Shown: positions 1 to 8,143 of the stretch, one piece after another
Numbering within the stretch: position 1 is the first letter of the stretch
How the letters are laid out: each line of letters starts with the position of its first letter
DNA from: a bacterium
Lineage (GTDB): Bacteria > Fidelibacterota > UBA8477 > JABMPR01
DNA: 49,011 nt
Reading direction: 5' to 3'
Assembly: GCA_013202895.1 (NCBI GenBank)
Contig: JABMPR010000099.1
Location: 1-49,011, forward strand
The notes under the pieces: model-generated
Told to the model about the DNA's origin: nothing
The model's database searches: none
What the model saw: only the letters and a program-made list of their open reading frames with translations
Program-made: the position numbers and the translations under genes

Positions 1-54
1 ACACATTTTGATCCAAATCAAATAGTCATAGATAATTAGCAAAAAGACATTGGT

Positions 55-483
55 TTGGACCGTCTGCATAACTATTTTCGCTCCGTGAAATATTTAAAGC
101 TAATAATTGGTATCACAGCTATCGTCTCCATGACTTTCGCAGGGGCAACCCTCAGTGGTTTTTCCGGATACGAAGAAGACGCCCGCATCATCATCCAATG
201 GAATACAATCACGGAAGACCAGGTCGCAGGATTTGAATTACAGCGTAGTACTGATGGACGCACCTTCCTTGAGATCGGCTTTCTACATGCCCAGGGCGAA
301 GGCAGTGGTTATACCTTTATTGATGATTCCATCATCGCAAAGGTTTCAGGGCGAGAATATTTCTATCGATTAAAAATCCGTGACATCAATGGTGACTCAG
401 AATTGACTGAAATGATTAGCATCCAAACCAATATCTCCAGTGTGAATCATACCTGGGGTTCTCTGAAAGCACTTTTTAAATAA
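55..483 (+). CDS. Small secreted protein with a single Fn3-like domain
   Basis: Protein of 142 residues. A TTG start is assumed; an internal ATG further on would cut into the hydrophobic stretch. Residues 13-30 form a signal-peptide-like core (YLKLIIGITAIVSMTFAG). The rest resembles the immunoglobulin/Fn3-like domain common in FCB exported proteins: an IQWNT strand, then GFELQRSTDGRTF, then YFYRLKIRDINGDSE. Such domains normally sit just before a C-terminal sorting domain in much larger proteins; here the domain stands alone and the chain ends in a basic tail, SLKALFK. The function is unknown. A simple structural or binding role at the cell surface is an inference. The gene appears monocistronic, with a terminator 28 bases after the stop. 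Confidence 0.7.
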   Translation: MDRLHNYFRSVKYLKLIIGITAIVSMTFAGATLSGFSGYEEDARIIIQWNTITEDQVAGFELQRSTDGRTFLEIGFLHAQGEGSGYTFIDDSIIAKVSGREYFYRLKIRDINGDSELTEMISIQTNISSVNHTWGSLKALFK

Positions 484-510
484 AAATACCCCACAGTTGA
501 GATCATATAT

Positions 511-535
511 AATCCGCTCAGGCGGATTTTTTATT
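511..535 (+). terminator. Rho-independent terminator
   Basis: A 7-base-pair perfect stem, AATCCGC/GCGGATT, with a TCAG loop is followed directly by a T-rich run. It lies 28 bases after the stop codon of the small Fn3-like gene and faces the end of the convergent DUF4326 gene. Confidence 0.85.
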
Positions 536-675
536 TTCTTCACCTTTGCTGAATGGGCTTTTTATGCAAGGGATAAAGTTCTGGCTCAGTAAATCTTGTA
601 CATCTAGTCAGAATGATTTATTTAACTTTATTATTGATAAGCAATGAAATGGGTAAAAAACGAGCTGGACTTAAC

Positions 676-1077
676 TCAAGGCTGTGCTTCCCGCATATGA
701 TCAAGCCACTGTTTAATGACATCACCGTGACAATCCTCGGGCTTGCAATAACACCCAAGTTTTTTCCCCTTTAACCCAATCAGGTGTTTTCTGAATACCG
801 GATCATCAGCTATCTTTTTATGGAAATCTTGTTTGAATTTTTCAATGCACTCAAGGCGAGTATGGGTTTTGCTGCATATTTTACAATCACCGATGGGGTG
901 CGGGTTTCCCAGCCAGCCCTCAACGCCAGGTTCGATCCCCTCTGTAAGCAAATGAGCATATTTCTGTATGCCTCGACCGATATATACTTCACAGGAATCA
1001 GTGGCTATATTGACAACGGTTGTTTGGCTATTCACTGCTGATGTCATTATTATTATTCCAATCAAAATATTCAGCAT
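676..1077 (-). CDS. DUF4326 domain protein
   Basis: Protein of 133 residues. The conserved DUF4326 pattern is clear: TVVNI near the N terminus, VYIGR, GWLGNPH, a Cys pair CKIC, then GKKLGCYCKPEDCHGDVI near the C terminus. The function of the family is not established; it is often seen in phages and mobile elements, but no other phage genes are present here. The start is uncertain: the ATG at 1077 has a good ribosome binding site (GGAAGGGG) and adds a hydrophobic leader ending S-Q, whereas the ATG at 1047 would give the usual cytosolic form but has a weak site. It follows the GH31 gene by 25 bases and is probably cotranscribed. Confidence 0.8.
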   Translation of the reverse strand: MLNILIGIIIMTSAVNSQTTVVNIATDSCEVYIGRGIQKYAHLLTEGIEPGVEGWLGNPHPIGDCKICSKTHTRLECIEKFKQDFHKKIADDPVFRKHLIGLKGKKLGCYCKPEDCHGDVIKQWLDHMREAQP

Positions 1078-1102
1078 TCAAATTCCCCTTCCCGGATGCA
1101 CC

Positions 1103-3724
1103 CTAATCTGCGGCTTTAAGTAGATCCAAATAAGGACGATAGATTTCATTCTCTGCAGATGCCACTTCTAGCATCTCTAACACAGCCAGCCAGTCCCCAT
1201 CAAACTTTTCAAGCTCGTCAGCGGCACTCCTGGGATCCATACTTAACCTGAGACCAGTTTGCGCAGTATGCACCATCAAATCATTCGAGTACTTTGCTTT
1301 ATCCCAATTATTTTTCGCCAGAAACGTGATAAACTTTTTCATTTTTTTAATTTTGCCCGGCTTGCCAGATAAGAGCTTTATGTTATAATCGGATAATTGA
1401 ACAGTGATGCTAATTTCCTCATCCACACCAAAACGCCTCGTTCGAATTTCTGTACATAACTCGGTGCCATCATAAGACCAGCTATTTGGACTTTCGGTAT
1501 TGTTAAATGGAATTTCTTCCTTATTTATTTTGATGGCATCCGGCGCTAATGTCAGAGCAAGCTTTATAATAAAAGTTCGTGATTCTGGCATTCCTGGATA
1601 GCTGCCCCTAACGGGTTTGATTTTAATTGTCTTTCCCCGACCTTTTTGAGTTAATTTAATCTCTGTTCTGACAAATTGGTCTTTCTTATAATCGTTTGAA
1701 TTTCCCTGATCATCATAGATACTGGCAGAACCCGATGTTTCAGGAAAGATCTTCAATATCATCGGATCAGTACCATATTCTTCCCTGCTGGAACTTCTTG
1801 TGGCCATAGGGATAATAGCTCCAACTTTCACAAATAAAGGGATTTCCTCTAAGGCAAAAGATCTTCTATAAGTCTTATTCCCCTCAAGCATAGTACCTGA
1901 ATACATTTCGATCCATTCTCCCTCAGGCAGCCAAATATCCTTTTCAACTATCAAACTACCTTCATCAATAGCCTGGGTAATTGGGGCGGCGATGATATCA
2001 TTGCCAAACATGTATTGATTTTTTACACCATAGGCAGCCTCAGATTTTGGATGATCATAATACATCGGTCTACATATTGAGATTCCCGTATCATAAGCCT
2101 CCCGAGCGGCCGTGTAAATGTAGGGGAAGAGAGCCTTTCTTAGATGAAATGCGTCTCGCATGATATAAAACTCGTCCAGAGGATAGGCCCAGATTCTGCG
2201 CTCAATACCATTTGAATAATTAGCCTTCGTAGCGTGCGTCCTGAAAATGGGGCTAAATATTCCAAACTGGATCCAGCGCGTGTAGAGCTCCGGCGTACTT
2301 TCACCCCGCATGTGCCCACCGATATCATGACTCCAAAACCCAAATCCAACATTGGCTGCCGTGGCAGTAAAGTAGGGTTGATAATCCAGTGATTTCCAAT
2401 TTATGTAAGTATCACCGGAGAAGCCAATCTGGTACCGATGATTGCCCAAGCCACCGTACCTGTGAAATATCATGGGCCGTTTTTCCCCACGGCGCTCCAT
2501 ATCGCTAAAAAATACATAGTTCAGATAAAAAGTTGGATTAACCCCCGTGATACTTGTGGTGCTCCACTGCTGCCAATCCAGCCACCAGAAATCTACACCA
2601 TCTTCTTCCATTGGTTGCAGAATGATATCCATAAAATTTTTAGCAAACCCTTTGTTGACGATGTCAAAAGGTACATATTTATTTGAGGCTGGATCAATTC
2701 CAAGTGCCAGGGCCATTTCAGGATATTTTTCCTCAAAGGGCTGGATTCCTGAAGCAGGATGCAGGTTCATGCAGACCGTTAAACCCTTTTCATTTGTCCA
2801 TTGAAGAAATGCCGCTGGATCAGGGAAATAATTCCTATTCCAGGTCAGACCTGTCCAACCAATTCCCTCTCCAGCTTGGTCTTTGATCTTTTTGCCATCT
2901 TTATACCACTCTGGTTTGCTGGTAAGATGCCAATCCATATCGACAACCAACACATCCAGAGGAACATCGTGGATTTCAAATTCCTCAACCAATTCACGGA
3001 ATTCCACATCAGTATATTCCCAATATCTGGACCACCAGTTACCAAAGGCATATTTGGGAGGTAGAGCAATTTTTCCGGCAATCGCCGTAAAATCTTTTAG
3101 AGCTGTTTTGTAGTCCAATCCATAAGCGAAAAAATACTGATCCTGGAGCTGTTTTTCAGGTCGGGGAAGTACCCAGGCCCATTCAGAATTGTCAAAAATT
3201 GGCTTTTCAGAATCATCTATCAAAACCCAGCCTTCGGTAGACAACATTCCCGGTTCCAACGCGATTGGTTCTTTACCTGACCACTGCATGATTTCACCGT
3301 CAAAACCATCCAGGGTTCTTATCGTTCCTAATAGATTTCCTGCGTTTTCTTGACCTGGCTTCCAGACCTTCTCTTTACCATCCACATCAAATTTTAGTAC
3401 AAGATTCTGCTTGCTAAATTTCCCGCTACCGATTTTGTATTTTAGTTCAACATTTTTCGTGGATATCTCAAGCCACCCATCTCTGGTCTTTTTCTTAAAT
3501 TTGGGTACAGGTAAATTCCGATTAACAAATACCAGTGAGGCATGATCTTCAAATTTCCCATCTTCAGACCATTCCATTCTGATAACCCTGGGTGTCAAAA
3601 TTGTAAATCTGGCATTTTCTGATATGACTATGGCTTTAGGGTTTGCCACCGGATCATATTCCATGGCAATTAGGGAACTAATCATTATTAAACAGCTGAT
3701 AATGAGCAATAATATGAATCTCAT
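1103..3724 (-). CDS. Secreted glycoside hydrolase family 31 alpha-glycosidase
   Basis: Protein of 873 residues, probably exported (signal peptide residues 1-20, ending SSLIA). An N-terminal beta-sandwich is followed by the GH31 TIM barrel from about residue 222 (LPPKYAFGNWWSRYWEY). The family signature WWLDWQQW gives nucleophile Asp383 and FSGDT gives acid/base Asp438. GFGFWSHDIGGH and the DUF5110-like beta domain with YDDQGNS follow. The C-terminal 130 residues are an extra helical extension. GH31 enzymes remove alpha-linked glucose or xylose by a retaining mechanism; the exact substrate cannot be read from the sequence, and the sulfoquinovosidase QQRW motif is absent. The start is supported by GGGAG seven bases upstream. 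It lies between a nuclease-like gene and a DUF4326 gene on the same strand. Confidence 0.93.
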   Translation of the reverse strand: MRFILLLIISCLIMISSLIAMEYDPVANPKAIVISENARFTILTPRVIRMEWSEDGKFEDHASLVFVNRNLPVPKFKKKTRDGWLEISTKNVELKYKIGSGKFSKQNLVLKFDVDGKEKVWKPGQENAGNLLGTIRTLDGFDGEIMQWSGKEPIALEPGMLSTEGWVLIDDSEKPIFDNSEWAWVLPRPEKQLQDQYFFAYGLDYKTALKDFTAIAGKIALPPKYAFGNWWSRYWEYTDVEFRELVEEFEIHDVPLDVLVVDMDWHLTSKPEWYKDGKKIKDQAGEGIGWTGLTWNRNYFPDPAAFLQWTNEKGLTVCMNLHPASGIQPFEEKYPEMALALGIDPASNKYVPFDIVNKGFAKNFMDIILQPMEEDGVDFWWLDWQQWSTTSITGVNPTFYLNYVFFSDMERRGEKRPMIFHRYGGLGNHRYQIGFSGDTYINWKSLDYQPYFTATAANVGFGFWSHDIGGHMRGESTPELYTRWIQFGIFSPIFRTHATKANYSNGIERRIWAYPLDEFYIMRDAFHLRKALFPYIYTAAREAYDTGISICRPMYYDHPKSEAAYGVKNQYMFGNDIIAAPITQAIDEGSLIVEKDIWLPEGEWIEMYSGTMLEGNKTYRRSFALEEIPLFVKVGAIIPMATRSSSREEYGTDPMILKIFPETSGSASIYDDQGNSNDYKKDQFVRTEIKLTQKGRGKTIKIKPVRGSYPGMPESRTFIIKLALTLAPDAIKINKEEIPFNNTESPNSWSYDGTELCTEIRTRRFGVDEEISITVQLSDYNIKLLSGKPGKIKKMKKFITFLAKNNWDKAKYSNDLMVHTAQTGLRLSMDPRSAADELEKFDGDWLAVLEMLEVASAENEIYRPYLDLLKAAD

Positions 3725-3788
3725 TTGTGACTCCCGGAAAAATTAAGAACCTTACTATAAGCCTATTGGTCTATTCTTTTAATCTCAG

Positions 3789-3816
3789 TATTGGGATTAT
3801 TTCCTGAATCCCAATA
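3789..3816 (-). promoter_or_regulatory. Intercistronic hairpin spanning a stop codon
   Basis: A perfect 10-base-pair inverted repeat (TATTGGGATT/AATCCCAATA, loop of 8) covers the last codons and stop of the EEP gene and the start of the 72-base gap before the GH31 gene. No T-run follows, so it is more likely a 3' stabilising or attenuating structure than a full terminator. Confidence 0.5.
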
Positions 3817-5347
3817 ATTTCTTTAAAGATTCCATAAAATGCTTGAAACCTCCAGATGATTCCTCATCCTTAGTTTTCATCAATTCTGTATCTGGTACAG
3901 TATATATGTCGAAATCTGCAACCAGAGCAAGATGATCCGATGCTAGTTTTGAATCACTTCTGAGCAAACCGTGAGCTTCAAGCTGTTCATTGGTCATGCT
4001 GCGGGTATTCAGGATGAAATTGTTTTTTACTTGTGTGACATGGTCGGTATATACAAAATAATCCAACCTTCCCGGGCTATAACCTTCTCCATTATTTTGC
4101 CAGGAATATGCTACTCGCTCTGATGTGTGAATTGGATATAGATCCGTGAGAGTAGTACCATCCCAGTCGGGGGCAAAATCTTCACCAAACTCATCCTGGT
4201 TCTGGATATCACCAGAGAGCAATGTTGTCAGCTGCTGGCTATCACCGACCAGATTCAAATCGCCCATGATGACCACCGGCGTATTCGGGAGAAGATCAAT
4301 CTGACCACCAGCTGAATAAGCATCTCTCAAAAAGGCAATAGTGGTATCAGCTTGCAACTGTCGATTTTCATCCGCCCCACAACATGACCAATGGCTGTTC
4401 ATTACAAGTATTTGATGTGAGGCATCGATTTGCACCAGAACCGCCATAATCCGGGAACCTCGACGCCCCCAGAGCGACCAATTGCCAATGATGGGGAACC
4501 GGCTTGCTGTTACAACATGCCCTTCCATCTCAGTGCTATACCAGTGTTTGCCATCAGGCTGAGGTAGAATTGAATCGAGATAATTGATGGTGCTTTGATT
4601 AGTGGACTTCCACATCTCCTGAAAGGCAACGATATCCGGCTTCAGGGCCTGTTGGATTCGAGAGTGAGCAGGTGCTCGTTCTGCGTTCAATATCCCATCG
4701 TGCAATGTGTTTTGTGAGACAATTCGAATATCCCTGTCTGAGAACCGTCCTATTGGTCTTGTAACCCAGGGTGTGCCTGTAAGCTCGGGTAACTCTAATA
4801 GGATACCACCATCCCCATCAGGCAGTTGATCACCATCTGGGCTTTGTTCGTCCCTGAAAAGAAATCTGAATGATTTTAGAGACATTGGTGAGTCTGAATT
4901 CGTTGGGACATCTGCTCGATTGATAGCAATCTCAAACTTTGTCGATGATAGAGTAGGGAGAGTGATCAGACCGATATCACTGTGGGTAATCCTGGTTGAA
5001 TCATTGTCAGGAAAAATGGCACCCTGTTTGTCGCCAAACTCCCAGACAAGTTCAGCACCAATTCCCCCGATTGGGAGGCCGGTACTTGCATCATTATCCC
5101 CATCAATGTACAAGCTTATTTTGTTACTTTTTGAAAGACCGAGCTCTTCGGCTATCTCTAAAAACAAAAACAGGCGAGTACTATCAGAGCTGGCACTGAT
5201 GGCTAAAAAATCAACACCTGAAACACCATCACCAGCTGGATCAAAAGTTAACTTCTCAATATTTTCCCAATCATCGAATCTTCCGTCCACCAGGATGGGT
5301 TGTGCGCATAAAATTGAACATAACAGTAATAAGAATATTGCTCTCAT
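3797..5347 (-). CDS. Secreted EEP-family nuclease/phosphatase with N-terminal DOMON/CBM9-like domain
   Basis: Protein of 516 residues with a signal peptide whose predicted cleavage leaves Gln at +1 (LCA|QP). Residues 18-150 (VDGRFDDW..., YIDGDNDASTG) look like a CBM9/DOMON-type beta-sandwich. Residues 205-480 form an endonuclease/exonuclease/phosphatase domain with the usual metal and catalytic positions: QNTL, FQEM (Glu244), NSHW (His319), GDLN (Asp363, Asn365), RLDYF and SDH (Asp471-His472). The family includes DNase I-like nucleases and phosphodiesterases; the substrate here is not determined. The chain ends in a basic amphipathic tail (SLKKLLGFRK). The start has GAGGGG upstream. It is the first gene of a likely operon with GH31 and DUF4326. 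Confidence 0.88.
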   Translation of the reverse strand: MRAIFLLLLCSILCAQPILVDGRFDDWENIEKLTFDPAGDGVSGVDFLAISASSDSTRLFLFLEIAEELGLSKSNKISLYIDGDNDASTGLPIGGIGAELVWEFGDKQGAIFPDNDSTRITHSDIGLITLPTLSSTKFEIAINRADVPTNSDSPMSLKSFRFLFRDEQSPDGDQLPDGDGGILLELPELTGTPWVTRPIGRFSDRDIRIVSQNTLHDGILNAERAPAHSRIQQALKPDIVAFQEMWKSTNQSTINYLDSILPQPDGKHWYSTEMEGHVVTASRFPIIGNWSLWGRRGSRIMAVLVQIDASHQILVMNSHWSCCGADENRQLQADTTIAFLRDAYSAGGQIDLLPNTPVVIMGDLNLVGDSQQLTTLLSGDIQNQDEFGEDFAPDWDGTTLTDLYPIHTSERVAYSWQNNGEGYSPGRLDYFVYTDHVTQVKNNFILNTRSMTNEQLEAHGLLRSDSKLASDHLALVADFDIYTVPDTELMKTKDEESSGGFKHFMESLKKLLGFRK

Positions 5348-5721
5348 GAGAGTCCCCTCGAGTAAATCAAAATAATTAACACTTCATTTTATAATAAGCA
5401 TGTTTGTGAATTATGGTTTTGATATTCTGAAAATAGTATCTGGTTTAGGTTTTGGAATGATTATTTGTTCAAGCAATGCAATAATTAATGAATAAGAAAT
5501 TAAATGTTGAGCCCAGCGTCAATGTGGAAGAAAAGAACTCATCAAAGTGTTTGCCAAATATCTACCAAGTATTAGTTTTCGACTCACTTTTAATCAGCTC
5601 AAGCGTGAACATATTTTGTTCTGGGTTTGAATACTAATATTTATATCCAGGCCTTGCACGCAGCACATTGATAAAAACCGTGGCAGTATGAAAAAGATAT
5701 ATTTCGGAAAGAGCAAATAGA
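5348..5721. other. Divergent intergenic region, 374 bp
   Basis: AT-rich spacer between the divergently transcribed EEP and ADP-ribosylglycohydrolase-like genes. It must hold promoters for both directions. I see no convincing -35/-10 pair, no ORF with a ribosome binding site, and no strong hairpin. Confidence 0.6.
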
Positions 5722-7248
5722 ATGAAACTTTATAAAATTATACTTTCCGGACTGCTAATTCTCATGCTGGCTGTCTGCCAGACATCCCCCTCAGACACCT
5801 TCACTCTCAGTAAGGACAAACTGAAAGATAAAATTAAGGGAGCCTGGGCCGCTCAGACAATTGGCGTGACCTTTGGAAGTCCAGTGGAGTTTAAGTATAA
5901 AAGTACCATGATCCCGGACTCAGTTAAGCTCGAATGGAATGCTGGTATTCTGGAAAATATTTATGAGAATATCCCTGGAGTATATGATGATATCTATATG
6001 GATCTGACCTTTGTCCAGGTGTTTGAAGATCAAGGGCTGGATGCACCGGCTGATGCCTTCGCTGAGGCTTTCGCAAATGCCGAATATCCGCTTTGGTTCG
6101 CCAATCAAACCGCCCGCAGAAATATCCTTGATGGACTAAAAGCGCCTGAATCTGGGCATTGGCTCAATAACCCCTGCGCCGACGATATTGACTTTCAAAT
6201 CGAGGCCGATTTTGCTGGTATCATGAGTCCGGGGATGGTTAACAGCGCCACCCGAATATGCGATAAAATCGGGCATATTATGAACTATGGGGACGGTTAC
6301 TATGGTGGCGTCTTTATCGCCGCCATGTATTCCCAGGCTTTCGTTTCTGACAATATCCACGATGTTGTCAATGAAGCACTCAAAGTCATACCCCCTGAGA
6401 GCAGCTTTGCCCAAACTATGCTGGACGTCATCAGGTGGCATAAACAAAATCCCCAGAACTGGAAAGACACCTGGTTAAAGGTACATCAAAAATGGTCCGA
6501 TGAGATCGGCTCAGCAGTAGGTGTTTTTGACCCTTTTAATATTGATGCAAAGATTAATGCCGCCTGGGTCCTCATGGGTCTGCTCTACGGTGAGGGCGAT
6601 TTTACCCGAACCTTTGAAATTGCAACCCGCTGTGGCGATGATGCAGACTGCAACCCTGCCAGCGCCGGTGGCATTTTAGGAGCATTGAAAGGCTATGATG
6701 CCATTCCGGAATATTGGAAGCAAGGTCTGGCGACTGTAGAACCAATTGATTTCAAATACACCACTATCTCCCTGGATGATGCCTATGACTTATCCTTCAA
6801 ACACGCCCTGGAGGTCATCACGAAAAATGGAGGGCAAGTAGATAATGATAAAGTGACAATCAAGACTCAGCAGCCAGAAACTCTGGCGCTTGAAGTAGCT
6901 TTTGAAGGTCATTATCCCACAGGCAAACCTAAGATCGACGAGATTTTGAAAGAAAATTTTAGCTATAGTTTTGATGGCAAAGGGTTCGTTATCAGGGGTA
7001 AGGCTCAAAAAAAAGGCAGTGCTGATTATGTCTTCAAAGTCCAAATGTCCATTGATGGCAGGCTAATCGAGACGGCTACACTCCCAACAAATTTTGTACA
7101 ACGCCGGTTCTATTTATTCTGGCATTACCAGCTCAGTGATGCCCCACACGAAATTAAATTGAAAGTGCTCAATCCAAGCGATCAGGCAGAGATCTATCTT
7201 CAGGAAATATTAATTTATGGCAGTGAACCGCAAAGTTTTAGAGATTAG
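5722..7248 (+). CDS. ADP-ribosylglycohydrolase-family (DraG-like) lipoprotein
   Basis: Protein of 508 residues. The N terminus is a signal peptide with a possible lipobox LAVC, slightly atypical because Val precedes Cys19. The ADP-ribosylglycohydrolase fold follows. GAWAAQTIGVTFGSPVE (residues 40-56) matches the family's GDALG...E opening, YDDIYMDL corresponds to the metal-binding DDT.M block, and CGDDADCNPASAGGILGA corresponds to the GxDxDT metal block near the end. The family cleaves ADP-ribose from proteins or small molecules using two divalent metals. The C-terminal 130 residues look like a carbohydrate-binding-type beta-sandwich. An exported member suggests an extracellular or periplasmic substrate, possibly not ADP-ribose at all. 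It is followed after 44 bases by the exonuclease-like lipoprotein gene. Confidence 0.85.
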   Translation: MKLYKIILSGLLILMLAVCQTSPSDTFTLSKDKLKDKIKGAWAAQTIGVTFGSPVEFKYKSTMIPDSVKLEWNAGILENIYENIPGVYDDIYMDLTFVQVFEDQGLDAPADAFAEAFANAEYPLWFANQTARRNILDGLKAPESGHWLNNPCADDIDFQIEADFAGIMSPGMVNSATRICDKIGHIMNYGDGYYGGVFIAAMYSQAFVSDNIHDVVNEALKVIPPESSFAQTMLDVIRWHKQNPQNWKDTWLKVHQKWSDEIGSAVGVFDPFNIDAKINAAWVLMGLLYGEGDFTRTFEIATRCGDDADCNPASAGGILGALKGYDAIPEYWKQGLATVEPIDFKYTTISLDDAYDLSFKHALEVITKNGGQVDNDKVTIKTQQPETLALEVAFEGHYPTGKPKIDEILKENFSYSFDGKGFVIRGKAQKKGSADYVFKVQMSIDGRLIETATLPTNFVQRRFYLFWHYQLSDAPHEIKLKVLNPSDQAEIYLQEILIYGSEPQSFRD

Positions 7249-7292
7249 ATATTGAAAATAAAACCAATAGTCGCAGATGAGGAGAATCAAAG

Positions 7293-8000
7293 ATGAAGTT
7301 TTTACTAATTCAAGTGAGTGTCATATTGCTTTTTACCCTATCATGTACTCAGGAAACAAGTTTCGATCTCGAGGCATTGGAGTCCGGAATTCTTCCAACC
7401 ACAAACCCGGCCAGCGGGCCAGACGAGTGGTTGCTGGCTCATATAGATGTTGAGACAACGGGTTTACTACCTGGTTATCATGAGATGATCGACATAGGCC
7501 TTGTCATGACAAATCTCGATGGGGATGTTCTGGACAGCCTGTTCTTACGTATTCAACCTCAGTATCCAGAACGCCTTTCTCCGGGAGCATATAATTCGAA
7601 TGCCTTTGATCCGGAAAAATGGAAGGAACTCCAGGCTCTGCCTATAAAAACTGCCGTCGATAGCATAATCGCCTTCCACAAAAAGGTGGCAGGTGATAAA
7701 AATGTATTGATGGTGGCTTACAATTGTCAATTTGATACAGCCTTTCTTGATCACCTCTTCAGAGTCGCAGGTAAAACCTGGAGGGAATTGTATCATTACT
7801 TTGTCCTGGATATTCCTTCCATGGCCTGGGGGCTCGGGTTAACCGACCTTTCCAGCCAAAAACTTATGGCGCTTTACAACATTCCAAATGAACCCCACAT
7901 TGCAGAATTCCACACCGGCATCACGGGTGCCATGGTAAATGTACGCATTTACCAGGGCTTATTGCGATATCGCCAGGAACATGCTATAAATGGACTGTAA
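7293..8000 (+). CDS. DEDDh exonuclease-like lipoprotein with substituted motif III
   Basis: Protein of 235 residues with a clear lipoprotein signal (FTLSC, Cys18) and a good ribosome binding site (GAGGAG). The domain is of the RNase T/DNA polymerase III epsilon type: IDVETTG gives the DxE of motif I (Asp52, Glu54), and AYNCQFDTAFL gives motif II (Asp148). Motif III, normally HxAxxD, reads HIAEFH (His202, His207), so the last metal-binding Asp is replaced by His. These enzymes trim RNA or DNA 3' ends in the cytoplasm; a lipid-anchored version outside the cytoplasm is unusual. It may be a scavenging nuclease or a catalytically altered binding protein. It is likely cotranscribed with the upstream DraG-like gene. 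Confidence 0.88.
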   Translation: MKFLLIQVSVILLFTLSCTQETSFDLEALESGILPTTNPASGPDEWLLAHIDVETTGLLPGYHEMIDIGLVMTNLDGDVLDSLFLRIQPQYPERLSPGAYNSNAFDPEKWKELQALPIKTAVDSIIAFHKKVAGDKNVLMVAYNCQFDTAFLDHLFRVAGKTWRELYHYFVLDIPSMAWGLGLTDLSSQKLMALYNIPNEPHIAEFHTGITGAMVNVRIYQGLLRYRQEHAINGL

Positions 8001-8143
8001 AGCAGAAGTTTACACCACGAAATAAATGATCACACCGATCAAACTAGCCTTTTCAAGACTATCCATAATACTAAGTTTTAGTCATGATAAGCATGGTTTG
8101 GGTTCGTATTATCACTTGAGAAAATCAAATGAGATGAACATTA

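Noticed and set aside
676-1077. Prophage remnant suggested by DUF4326
   Set aside because: No integrase, capsid, tail or lysis genes and no attachment repeats are visible nearby.
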